51,679 nt of DNA from assembly GCA_903863035.1 (NCBI GenBank), contig CAIPAT010000008.1:1-51679 (forward strand), in the 5' to 3' direction. This DNA comes from an uncultured Lentisphaeria bacterium (GTDB lineage: Bacteria; Verrucomicrobiota; Lentisphaeria; Victivallales; Victivallaceae). The translations under genes were made by a program, and so were the position numbers. The notes under the pieces were generated by a model, which was given only the letters and a program-made list of their open reading frames with translations, was not told where the DNA came from and did no database searches. The number at the start of each line of letters is the position of its first letter. Position 1 is the first letter of the stretch. Positions 26,621-34,804 of this stretch are shown here, in pieces.

Positions 26621-27790
26621 TCAATCGAATGCAAATATCATATTCGATTTGCGCGATCCCGGCACGGGGAGATCCTCGAAAATAATCTCAAAATCACTGA
26701 CGCTTACAGGTCCGTCTGAGTTGTTCTGGAATTTGGCGGCCGAGAATTCCCGGTGAAAAGTATTGTATCCAGGATGGGAAAAGCCGTTGAACCGCATGTT
26801 TTCCGAGAAAAAGTAATCCAGACAGAAAGCGTAAATCTTGTCATAAGCCATACTCTTTAAAATGGCCGGTTCATTGATGCAGAAGAAGCTGAGTTCGCCA
26901 TACGATGCAATATTTATATCTCTGAGCAAATAATTATAGTCTTCAGCAGTGAGGGCGGCGGTCGAATTGTCGCGGTATTTTGCTGCTATTGCTTCAATTC
27001 TATCCTGGAGCCTGAGCACTTGATTCCGGCGCGCCGTCAGCAATTGTTCAGGAAAGTATTTCTTCCATTCAGCAATTGAATCAATGACTGTATTCAATTC
27101 CTGCTGACGGATCTTCAGATAATCAGACAGTTCTGTTTTGAATCTGGGAGATGAAAGATTGCGATTGGAAATGTCATCGCTGAATTTGTGGACAAGCCGG
27201 TACCGCCGCGCCTCGCGCTGTCCGCATTGCTGTACATAACGCTTCATCCATTCCCTGCGCTGTTCCTGCTCCTGCTCCTCCGCGTTGTAATATTCAATAC
27301 ATCCGGCGCCCAGTATCACAAATCTTGCCAGGCCGGGGGTACTGCCGGACAACAGTTTTTCAAGCGGAATATTGATTACCCGCTCGTCCGGATCAACTAT
27401 CGAAAAAATGCCGTCCTCTGCTGCTTCAATTTTAAACCGGGCAGGAGCTTTAATATAGAAATCAATCTGGCGGATCTGCAGTAATTCCCTGCGGTTCAAT
27501 CCTTTTTTATTTAGAGCTTTCACCAGTTGCTCCGGAGAAAAACTGCGCATGGCGCACTCATTCGCCAGAGCGTTCTGCACGGCATAGATTATGCGTAAAA
27601 CAGGCGACCCGTCGGTGATAAATTGATGCGGCGGCTGGAACAGCCGCCGCACTTCGGACAGATTCACTTTTACCCTGCCGTCCAATTGTTTTGCATCCGG
27701 CGGTTCCGCCATTGCCGGGCTGGCGGAACACTCCGCCGCCAAGCTGAGCATTATGGCTGCAGATGCTATAATAAAAATGCTTAATTTCAT
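26621..27790 (-). CDS. Hypothetical secreted protein
   Basis: 389 residues from the ATG at 27790, chosen because MKLSIFIIASAAIMLSLAAECSASPAMA is a clean signal peptide and the 42 upstream codons are unconvincing. The protein is not recognised. After the signal come VRRLFQPPHQFITDGSPVLRIIYAVQNAL and a run of long polar helices rich in Arg, Gln and Glu (YYNAEEQEQEQRREWMKRYV, YLKIRQQELNTVIDSIAEWKKYF, LLTARRNQVLRLQDRIEAIAAKY), suggesting helical or coiled-coil structure; DFEIIFEDLPVPGSRKSN is near the C-terminus. No catalytic motif is seen. It stands alone next to MITE remnants, so context gives no hint. Confidence 0.7.
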   Translation of the reverse strand: MKLSIFIIASAAIMLSLAAECSASPAMAEPPDAKQLDGRVKVNLSEVRRLFQPPHQFITDGSPVLRIIYAVQNALANECAMRSFSPEQLVKALNKKGLNRRELLQIRQIDFYIKAPARFKIEAAEDGIFSIVDPDERVINIPLEKLLSGSTPGLARFVILGAGCIEYYNAEEQEQEQRREWMKRYVQQCGQREARRYRLVHKFSDDISNRNLSSPRFKTELSDYLKIRQQELNTVIDSIAEWKKYFPEQLLTARRNQVLRLQDRIEAIAAKYRDNSTAALTAEDYNYLLRDINIASYGELSFFCINEPAILKSMAYDKIYAFCLDYFFSENMRFNGFSHPGYNTFHREFSAAKFQNNSDGPVSVSDFEIIFEDLPVPGSRKSNMIFAFD

Positions 27791-28303
27791 TCTATGCCTT
27801 TTGTCCGTTTTTTGCGACTGGCTCAGACAATGCCTGCTATTTTCTATATCAAAGACATACGATATGTCATCATTCCCGGATTTCAACCTGTCCATGAGCG
27901 CATTGCGCCGCCGCAATGCTTTACTTCCAGCGGCGCTGTCTCAATCGCTCTTTGATTTGTTTGATCCGGCGGTAGATTCATCCGACAAAGAGCCGGATGC
28001 TGGAAATCTGCAAGTTCAAAATCACAGTGCGGACATGGCGCAATGGCCGACCCGAAGGGTTGAATTCCGGATTCCCGGCAATTCATTGTTATTAACTTTT
28101 TGTTAAATTGCTATTTGCCATAAGGCTTTTATTTTAAACAACATAAAACTAAAAATAAGGTTCAGCTGCTTTTTTCAGGATTATGTCTACTCGACCCGTA
28201 GTGTCCGTAAAAAGTCCGAACAGGTCAGTTTTTTTACAAATAAACTTGCAGACTGGGTAAACTTATAATATCTTTCATAAACCGCAAGCCCCGGGGTAAC
28301 AAT
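27791..28303. other. Spacer without a supported gene
   Basis: No convincing gene. GCATTGCG (27900-27907), loop CCGC, CGCAATGC (27912-27919) forms a perfect hairpin. A 67-codon reverse frame (27883-28086) contains CPHC and another Cys but no usable start context. A TATAAT at 28264-28269 could be the -10 box for the operon starting at 28304, with a weak TAAACT 17 bases upstream. Confidence 0.4.
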
Positions 28304-30925
28304 ATGGATCTTCAATTCAGTTCCGGAAACGAGTCACTGGACAATGTTCTGGGCGGCATCCGCCAGGGCGATAATTGTGTCTGGCAGGTTGACCATATTG
28401 AGAATTACCGGTACTTCGTCGACGCGTTTGTCCGGAAAGCCGCCGCTGACGGCAAAAAAATCATCTATTTCCGTTTTGCCCCCCATGAATCACTGATCCC
28501 GGAAGACGTGCAGGTTGATGAATATAAATTCGCGCCGGAGAAGGGGTTTGAAAACTTCCTGATCGGCATCCTGGATATTATTGATGAGCACGGCACTGGC
28601 GGCTGTTATGTTTTCGATTCCCTTTCCGATCTGGCGGCGGACTGGAACTGCGACCGGATGCTGGGGTGTTTCTTCATGCTGGTCTGTCCGCATCTCTATA
28701 AACTGGATACCGTGGCGTATTTTGCCATCATCCGCAACATGCACGGCCCGCTGGCTACCGACATCATCCATGACACGGCCCAGGTGGTGATAGATATTTA
28801 TGCGGGGAAAGAGCATATTTACATTCAGCCGATAAAAGTCAAGAACCGCTATTCGCCGACGCTGTACATGCTGCACATCTGCCGGAATGATGTGTTCATG
28901 CCGGAAACCCGCAGTTACGTGGTTTCCAAAATACTGGGAGGCATCGAACAGCCGTGGCTGAACTTCGCCATCGACCGGCCCGGCATCTGGACCAATATTA
29001 TTATCAACGCCAAGCGCCTGCACGATCAACTGCAATCCGGAGCCGTCAGTTTTCCGCCGGAAGCAGACCGCGAAGCATTACGCAGAAAGCTTATCCGGAT
29101 GATGATTACGGAGGATGAATCGGTTTTCAATTTGAGCTGCAAATACTTTGAGCTGGGCGACCTGATCGCCATTGCCAAACGGATGATCGGCACCGGATTG
29201 ATCGGCGGCAAATCCGTCGGCATGCTGCTGGCCCAGTCCATCATGAAGAAAGCCGACCCCAAATGGGAAACCAGGCTGGAGCCGCACGACTCTTTCTTTA
29301 TCGGTTCCGACGTATTCTATACTTACATCATCCAGAATGACTGCTGGTGGGATTTGCGCCGGATCAAACGTTCGACCGGCGACTTTTCCGCCGCGGCCGA
29401 ATTCAGACGCAAAATCATGCAGGGGCATTTTCCGAAAGATGTTGAAGAACGATTCAAGCTGATGCTTAATTATTACGGACAAAGTCCGATTATAGTGCGT
29501 TCCAGCAGTCTGCTGGAAGACGCTTACGGCAATGCTTTTTCCGGCAAATATGAGAGTTATTTCTGTGTCAACCGCGGTACGCCGGAAGAACGGATGGAGG
29601 CATTCGCCGAAGCAGTCAGGAACGTTTATGCCAGCACCATGAATGAAAACGCTTTGGCATACCGGCTGCACAAGGGGTTACTGGAAAAGGAGGAACGGAT
29701 GGGGCTGCTGGTTCAGCGCGTATCCGGAAACTTCCATGAGCATTCCTATTTTCCGCAGATCGCCGGGGTTGGCTACTCGTTTAATCCGTTCGCCTGGAAC
29801 AAGAAAATTGATCCTTCCAAAGGTGTTTTACGCCTGGTTTTCGGTCTGGGTACGCGTGCTGTGGAACAGCATGCCGGTGATCATACCCGGATTGTGGCAA
29901 TCAATCAGCCGCTGCTGCGCCCTGAATCCGGCGCCGGCCAGATTGGAAAATACAGTCAGAAAATTATGGATATCCTGAGTTTCAACTCCAACAAAGTGGA
30001 GTCCGTTAAATTCAGCGATATTGCCGGCAATGAAAATATTCCGGCGTTGTCGCTTTTCGCGTCAAAAGACGAGGAAATGCTTGAACGTGCGAAGCAGATG
30101 AATGTTAAAAAAGTATTCCCGTGGATATTGTCTTTTGAAAAGCTGCTCACCTGTACGGAATTTATTCAGGATATGGGGGAAATTCTCAAAACACTGGAAG
30201 AGGCCTACCGGCATCCGGTGGACATTGAATACTCGGCCAACTTCGTCAATGAGGAAGAATACCGGATCAACATCCTGCAATGCCGCCCGTTTCATTTTAC
30301 CGGCAGCAGCAAAGAACTGGTTGCGACGCATGACATTCCGGACGGAAATATCCTGCTCCGGACCTTTGATCCGCTGCTGGGGCAAAGCAAATACGACCCG
30401 GTCGGCAAAATTATTTATATTGAGCCAGAACGCTACAGTTCAATGTCCATGCAGGACCGTTATGCGGTGGCCCGGCTGATCGGCGAAATCACGAATCACT
30501 TCACCCATGACGACAATATCATGCTGATCGGCCCCGGACGCTGGGGCACGGCGATGCCTTCGCTGGGGATTCCGGTCAATTTTAATGAAATAAAGAACGT
30601 TTCCGTATTGTGCGAACTGGCATTAATGCACGAAAACCTCAGCCCGGATATTTCACTGGGAACGCACTTTTTCAACGATCTGGTGGAAATGCAGATCATG
30701 TATATATCTATGAACATAATCAGCACCGGCAATCTGTTCAACCATCATTACATTACCGGCGCCCATAACATGCTGCCGGATATTATTCCTGCCCGCGCCG
30801 CCATGGCGGATGCAGTCTTTGTCGTTGATGCCGCTTCCATCAAACAGGATCATGCCTGCTATATTCATGCCGACACGGTAAAACAAAAAGGAATGGTCTT
30901 TTTCCGCAAAGGAGATGAAAAATGA
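28304..30925 (+). CDS. RecA/KaiC-like domain fused to PPDK N-terminal (PEP/pyruvate-binding) domain
   Basis: 873 residues. Residues 1-215 resemble a KaiC/Rad55-type RecA fold: SGNESLDNVLGGIRQGDN at the start and a Walker-B-like GGCYVFDSLSDL, but the Walker A loop is missing (GDNCVWQVDHIENYRYF, no GxxxxGK[ST]). Residues about 300-700 resemble the ATP-grasp nucleotide-binding domain of PEP synthase/pyruvate phosphate dikinase: IVRSSSLLEDAYGNAFSGKYESYF and a VFGLGTRAVE segment. The C-terminal region (LIGPGRWGTAMPSLGIPVNF…SLGTHFFNDLVE) is conserved in a poorly described PPDK-like family. The phosphohistidine swivel and PEP TIM-barrel domains are absent, so a complete dikinase reaction is not expected. 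The stop overlaps the next start (ATGA). Confidence 0.8.
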   Translation: MDLQFSSGNESLDNVLGGIRQGDNCVWQVDHIENYRYFVDAFVRKAAADGKKIIYFRFAPHESLIPEDVQVDEYKFAPEKGFENFLIGILDIIDEHGTGGCYVFDSLSDLAADWNCDRMLGCFFMLVCPHLYKLDTVAYFAIIRNMHGPLATDIIHDTAQVVIDIYAGKEHIYIQPIKVKNRYSPTLYMLHICRNDVFMPETRSYVVSKILGGIEQPWLNFAIDRPGIWTNIIINAKRLHDQLQSGAVSFPPEADREALRRKLIRMMITEDESVFNLSCKYFELGDLIAIAKRMIGTGLIGGKSVGMLLAQSIMKKADPKWETRLEPHDSFFIGSDVFYTYIIQNDCWWDLRRIKRSTGDFSAAAEFRRKIMQGHFPKDVEERFKLMLNYYGQSPIIVRSSSLLEDAYGNAFSGKYESYFCVNRGTPEERMEAFAEAVRNVYASTMNENALAYRLHKGLLEKEERMGLLVQRVSGNFHEHSYFPQIAGVGYSFNPFAWNKKIDPSKGVLRLVFGLGTRAVEQHAGDHTRIVAINQPLLRPESGAGQIGKYSQKIMDILSFNSNKVESVKFSDIAGNENIPALSLFASKDEEMLERAKQMNVKKVFPWILSFEKLLTCTEFIQDMGEILKTLEEAYRHPVDIEYSANFVNEEEYRINILQCRPFHFTGSSKELVATHDIPDGNILLRTFDPLLGQSKYDPVGKIIYIEPERYSSMSMQDRYAVARLIGEITNHFTHDDNIMLIGPGRWGTAMPSLGIPVNFNEIKNVSVLCELALMHENLSPDISLGTHFFNDLVEMQIMYISMNIISTGNLFNHHYITGAHNMLPDIIPARAAMADAVFVVDAASIKQDHACYIHADTVKQKGMVFFRKGDEK

Positions 30926-32568
30926 ATCGAAGCATTGTGCAGTATTTACTCGACAGCATTAAACTTCTGGGTATTAAAGACGTCTTCGGAGTGCCAGGAG
31001 ACTTTTCTTTTCCACTGACTGATGCGGTTTGCAATGACCCGGAGCTGCGCTGGATCGGCAATTGCAACGAGCTTAACGCCGCCTATGCCGCCGACGGCTA
31101 TGCCAGAATTAAGGGTTTTGCCGCGCTGGCAACGACGTTCGGAGTAGGGGAGCTTTCCGCCCTTTGCGGCATTGCCGGGGCTTACGCCGAGCATCTGCCG
31201 GTAATTCATATCGTCGGCATACCGCCGACCAGGACCATGTTGAATAAACGGATAGTCCACCATACGCTGGGCACCGGCAATTTTGAAATCTTCAAACAGG
31301 CTTCCGCCAATATGGTTTGCGCCTCCGCAACGCTGACCCCGGAGAATGCCGTTTCCGAAATCAAACGGGTGCTTGAGGCGGCTGTTTATCATCACCGTCC
31401 GGTATATTTCGCCATTCCGCAGGATTACGGCAATCTGCCGGTCATCGGACAGGAGGAGATTGGGACCTTGACCATTCCGCAGAGCGATCAGGCGACGTTG
31501 CTGGAGGCGGTTGCCGCAATCCTGGACAAACTGACAAAATCCGCATCTCCCGCGGTGCTGGCGGGATACCTGATCCGGCGCTTGAATCTGCAGGATACGG
31601 CAACCAGACTGATTGAAAAGACGAATTTGCCGTTTGCTACGATGTTTATGGATAAAACCACGCTGGATGAATCGCTCAAACAATATATCGGCATTTATGA
31701 CGGCAGAATTATGAATCAGGAAGTCAGGGATTTTATTGAGAACTGTGACTGCGTCATAAATATTGGTGCGCTCTGGAGCGACTTCAATACCGGTGTTTTC
31801 AGCGCAAACATTGACCGGACAAAGATGATTTCCATCATGCATCATCATGTGACAGTCGGTTATGCAACTTACCGCAACGTCGAGATGGAGGATGTTCTCA
31901 ATAGCCTGCTGCTGACGGCCGGACCGAAAACCGCAGTCCGTGCTGAAGTCAGAAAGCTGGGGATGCCGCAAGGGCTTCCGGAAGCCAATATCACTCCGGA
32001 CTTTTTTTATCCCGCACTGGAGGAATTTTTGAACCCCGGTGACATCGTGGTGGCGGAAACCGGAACCGTCTCTATGGGTTTGGGCTTTGCCAAAATGCCG
32101 GAGAACTCAATCTTTCTGAACCAGACGTTGTGGTGTTCAATCGGCTGGGCGACTCCGGCGGCGCTGGGCGCGGCAATTGCCGCTCCCGGCCGTCGTGTAG
32201 TATTAATCACCGGCGAAGGCTCGCATCAATTTACAGCCCAGGAAATAAGTCAATTTGATCGTTTCGGACTTAAGCCGGTGGTTATTGTACTCAATAACGA
32301 CGGCTATTTGATCGAGCGGCTGTTGTGCAAAAATCCTGACATCTACTATAACGATCTGGCGCAATGGCAGTATTCCAAACTGCCGGAGGCTTTCGGCTGC
32401 AAAGACTGGCTGGCTATTAAAGTTATGACAAATGGCGAACTCAAAGAGGTATTCAAAAAAGTCGACGAATGCGATTGCGGCGTTTATATTGAAGTATGCA
32501 TGGATAAAATGGCGGCCTCGGAATTGGCGATGAGAATTCACGATTCGATAAAGAATCTGTATTCATGA
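30922..32568 (+). CDS. Thiamine diphosphate-dependent 2-oxo acid decarboxylase (pyruvate/indolepyruvate type)
   Basis: 548 residues, the length of pyruvate and indolepyruvate decarboxylases. The N-terminal domain has VFGVPGDFSFPLTDAV and the cofactor-activating Glu in WIGNCNELNAAYAADGYAR; the catalytic His-His pair is in RIVHHTLGTGNF, matching HHTLG of pyruvate decarboxylases. The C-terminal ThDP/Mg site reads GEGSHQFTAQEISQF…VVIVLNNDGYLIERLL. It would turn a 2-oxo acid into an aldehyde and CO2, the step toward ethanol or fusel alcohols. AAGGAGAT precedes the ATG, which overlaps the stop of the PPDK-like gene by four bases, so the two are co-translated and probably act together on pyruvate or a related acid; which one is not shown. 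Confidence 0.9.
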   Translation: MNRSIVQYLLDSIKLLGIKDVFGVPGDFSFPLTDAVCNDPELRWIGNCNELNAAYAADGYARIKGFAALATTFGVGELSALCGIAGAYAEHLPVIHIVGIPPTRTMLNKRIVHHTLGTGNFEIFKQASANMVCASATLTPENAVSEIKRVLEAAVYHHRPVYFAIPQDYGNLPVIGQEEIGTLTIPQSDQATLLEAVAAILDKLTKSASPAVLAGYLIRRLNLQDTATRLIEKTNLPFATMFMDKTTLDESLKQYIGIYDGRIMNQEVRDFIENCDCVINIGALWSDFNTGVFSANIDRTKMISIMHHHVTVGYATYRNVEMEDVLNSLLLTAGPKTAVRAEVRKLGMPQGLPEANITPDFFYPALEEFLNPGDIVVAETGTVSMGLGFAKMPENSIFLNQTLWCSIGWATPAALGAAIAAPGRRVVLITGEGSHQFTAQEISQFDRFGLKPVVIVLNNDGYLIERLLCKNPDIYYNDLAQWQYSKLPEAFGCKDWLAIKVMTNGELKEVFKKVDECDCGVYIEVCMDKMAASELAMRIHDSIKNLYS

Positions 32569-32656
32569 ACAATATGCAAATTGGACAAATACGGCATGAC
32601 AGGTTATTTTGAATCTTTCAATTGGTTGATGACCAGTAAATTATAGAGGTTTTTTA

Positions 32657-33343
32657 ATGATGAAATTTATAATCGTATTTTCAGCCGTTTTTATAATGAC
32701 CGGCGGCGAACTGCAAGCGCTGCCGGTATCCGCGGCTGCAACGGTAAAAAACGCCACTATCTCCAATACAAACCGGAACGGGGAAAACAGAGCATCCGAT
32801 AATTCCACAACCAATTCCGGCATCAGCGCCCGCGGCGCGACAATCAAAAACTCAACCATTATCAACACAAATCAGGGTGTCTACAATACCGCCGCCAAAG
32901 ATTCTAAAATCAACTCCGGCATCAGCGCCGACGGCGCGACAATCACGAACAGCAAACTGATGCAGAACGCCAATATCCAGGTGAATAATCTGGCCTTGAA
33001 CGAATCCAGGATCAACTCCGGCATTGAAGCCGAAATGGCGGAACTGAAAGAAGCCAATATCACCAGTATCAATTCCCAGGTCAACAACATCGCGCTAAGC
33101 GGGTCAAAAATAAATTCCGGGGTTATTTTAAATGGCGCCAATGTAAAAAATTCGACCATCGCCAATAAAAACAGCAACGTCAACAATACAGCAATCCAAG
33201 ATTCGCAAATCAATTCCGGCATCGACGCCACCGGCGCAGTGATAAAAAACGCTAAAATCAGCAACGATAATACCAAAGTTGACAATACCGCGACCAAAAA
33301 ATCAACGGCCAATTCAGGCATTGATCTCGGCGGCCAGGAGTAA
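32657..33343 (+). CDS. Secreted protein of six 33-residue repeats
   Basis: 228 residues. Signal peptide MMKFIIVFSAVFIMTGGELQALPVSA, then residues 28-226 are six tandem repeats of 33 residues (the third has 34), pattern A-x-[IV]-K-N-[SA]-x-I-x-N-x-N …V-x-N-T-A …S-x-I-N-S-G-I-x-A-x-G. The final two residues are QE. Each unit reads as about three short beta strands with Asn ladders, so a beta-solenoid or beta-helix is likely, as in filamentous adhesins and pentapeptide-like proteins. RBS GAGG lies upstream of ATG 32657. Function unknown; an exported surface-layer, adhesion or ice/mineral-binding role would all fit. It opens the mosaic cluster, 22 bases ahead of the next gene. Confidence 0.8.
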   Translation: MMKFIIVFSAVFIMTGGELQALPVSAAATVKNATISNTNRNGENRASDNSTTNSGISARGATIKNSTIINTNQGVYNTAAKDSKINSGISADGATITNSKLMQNANIQVNNLALNESRINSGIEAEMAELKEANITSINSQVNNIALSGSKINSGVILNGANVKNSTIANKNSNVNNTAIQDSQINSGIDATGAVIKNAKISNDNTKVDNTATKKSTANSGIDLGGQE

Positions 33344-33357
33344 TTTAAAAAGGAGGA

Positions 33358-33402
33358 CAGAGAGATGAAAAGACGATTGGCTACCGTGAGTTTTGTTGTG
33401 GC
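33358..33402 (+). repeat. Duplicated signal-peptide leader DNA, copy 1
   Basis: From AGAGAGATG through codons for MKRRLATVSFVVA the DNA is identical to 34042-34086 over more than 40 bases, including third codon positions, although the mature proteins are unrelated. Confidence 0.85.
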
Positions 33403-33898
33403 GGGGCTTGTTATTGTATTCATTGCCATACTGGTTTTATACTTGGTTAGCGGAAAATCCTATCCCATAAATGAATTCCCGACCCATATCGTTGGTGAGT
33501 GGTTGATATATCCATCGAAAGAAAATGACCTTTTAATTGCTTGGGTCGTGAAAACGGATGGCACTGGCGCAGTCAAGCACTATAAGCGACTCGAATCTCT
33601 TAGCGGTGATCGGTTTCGATCTGAGAACGATAAAAAAGACAACTTTTTTTACCGACCTTGGAATACACAAGTCTACTACCAACCATACACCGATAACGGA
33701 GAAATGGAAGGGGCAGTCATTGACAAATGGGCGATTATTCGTCGCGACCTAATTATGCAGTTGAGAATAACGGGATTCTCTTTGCCGTGGACATACAATA
33801 TCACGACCCTTACGCCATCCGACTTGGTGTTGGACATGGAGTTACCGGTGAAAAAGACTTTTCGTTTGAAGCGGAAGGAATTACTCGTTGGCAACTGA
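33365..33898 (+). CDS. Hypothetical membrane-anchored protein, possibly lipocalin-like
   Basis: 177 residues; AGGAGG upstream. MKRRLATVSFVVAGLVIVFIAILVLYLVSG is an N-terminal membrane anchor whose first 13 residues match the next gene product. The exported part starts THIVGEWLIYPSKENDLLIAWVVKTDGTGAVKHYKR, which resembles small lipocalin-like or DUF-type beta-barrels (G-x-W … DGTG), followed by more strands to …DMELPVKKTFRLKRKELLVGN. Its last 15 codons and the following ~65 bases recur at 39668-39782. Not recognised beyond this. Confidence 0.65.
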   Translation: MKRRLATVSFVVAGLVIVFIAILVLYLVSGKSYPINEFPTHIVGEWLIYPSKENDLLIAWVVKTDGTGAVKHYKRLESLSGDRFRSENDKKDNFFYRPWNTQVYYQPYTDNGEMEGAVIDKWAIIRRDLIMQLRITGFSLPWTYNITTLTPSDLVLDMELPVKKTFRLKRKELLVGN

Positions 33899-33963
33899 GC
33901 AAAAGAAATGGGCTATCGGTCACGGCTTGATTTTCTGGGGGCTGTATCCTTAAACTTCAATAA
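33849..33963 (+). repeat. Direct repeat of a gene end and spacer, copy 1
   Basis: The 3' end of the 177-residue gene and its downstream spacer (to AACTTCAATAA) are repeated at 39668-39782 with scattered mismatches. The spacers continue to look alike up to the next start codons (CAACATAACAGGA versus CAACATAAAAGGA). Confidence 0.85.
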
Positions 33964-34041
33964 CAAAGGTATTTATTAAATTTGGAAAATCAGAGGATAA
34001 TTTTCCCGACGGATAATATAACGTTCAACATAACAGGAAGA

Positions 34042-34086
34042 TAGAGAGATGAAAAGACGATTGGCTACCGTGAGTTTTGTTGTGGC
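34042..34086 (+). repeat. Duplicated signal-peptide leader DNA, copy 2
   Basis: Second copy of the leader at 33358-33402; after the shared part this gene continues into a cleavable signal peptide (…IIVAARTANA) instead of a membrane anchor. Confidence 0.85.
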
Positions 34087-34804
34087 GATGCTTATTATTG
34101 TCGCTGCCCGGACTGCAAATGCTGAGAACATTGATTTGCAGGCGTTGACTCAGGAAACGCAAAAAATGTCTCAGAAAAATGGGGATATGACCATGGCGTG
34201 GTGGATCCCTGAGGAATTCTGGGCTGCAAGCCTTGCCCAAAATCCCCAAATGACGACTTCGCAGATAGAAGAGTTTCTAAAAGTCATCCGTCCCTACACG
34301 ATAGTTGTGGTCGTGGATGGCACAATGGGAGCTTTCGGAGGCATCACCTACAAATCCGAAGACTTCATCCGCGCCAATACGCGCCTGCTGGATTCGCAAG
34401 GCAAATCTTATGTACCGAAAAACGAGGCTGAAGTTGATGTGAACACGAAAAACATGCTGCAGATGCTAAAGCCGGTTTTTGTCAACATGCTCGGCGCTAT
34501 GGGACAGAACATGCATTTTCTCTTGTTCTCCGGAAAGGCCGACAACGGGAAACAAATTGCCAATGCCAAAGACAAGGGACAGTTCAGGATAAAACTTGGA
34601 GAGAAGGAGTTCAAGTGGCGACTGCCTCTTGACGCGATACTGGCGGCGCAGAACTGCAGCAACTGCAAGCAGGAATGCAAAGGGTCGTGGTCTTTCTGTC
34701 CTTGGTGCGGAAAGAAACTGTCCAAGGAAACCGGGCGTGAAACTATCATTCTGCCGGTAAAAAGAGCGCTGATATCCGGTAGCGAGGAAGGAGCGCGGTC
34801 ATGA
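34049..34804 (+). CDS. Secreted protein with C-terminal zinc ribbon
   Basis: 251 residues. Signal peptide MKRRLATVSFVVAMLIIVAARTANA, identical at its start to the preceding gene. The middle has EEFWAASLAQNPQMTTSQIEEFLKVIRPYTIVVVVDGTMGAFGGITYKS and RANTRLLDSQGKSYVPKNEAEVD, one alpha/beta domain I do not recognise. Near the C-terminus CSNCKQECKGSWSFCPWCGKKL is a zinc-ribbon pattern (CxxC…CxxC), a fold usually found in cytoplasmic proteins. Last bases overlap the next start (ATGA). No enzymatic motif is visible. The cluster context suggests it works with the neighbouring exported proteins. Confidence 0.7.
   Translation: MKRRLATVSFVVAMLIIVAARTANAENIDLQALTQETQKMSQKNGDMTMAWWIPEEFWAASLAQNPQMTTSQIEEFLKVIRPYTIVVVVDGTMGAFGGITYKSEDFIRANTRLLDSQGKSYVPKNEAEVDVNTKNMLQMLKPVFVNMLGAMGQNMHFLLFSGKADNGKQIANAKDKGQFRIKLGEKEFKWRLPLDAILAAQNCSNCKQECKGSWSFCPWCGKKLSKETGRETIILPVKRALISGSEEGARS

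Noticed and set aside
27883..28086. 67-codon reverse frame with CPHC
   Set aside because: Only partial zinc-finger spacing, no start context, and it contains a strong hairpin.
28304..30925. Phosphoenolpyruvate synthase (ppsA)
   Set aside because: Phosphohistidine and PEP-binding barrel domains are missing and an unrelated RecA-like domain is at the N-terminus.
30946..31971. 341-codon open frame on the - strand
   Set aside because: Antisense to the decarboxylase gene, whose motifs are clear.
32738..33334. CRISPR array
   Set aside because: The ~99-bp periodicity is in frame and codes for protein repeats; there are no exact short repeats with unique spacers.
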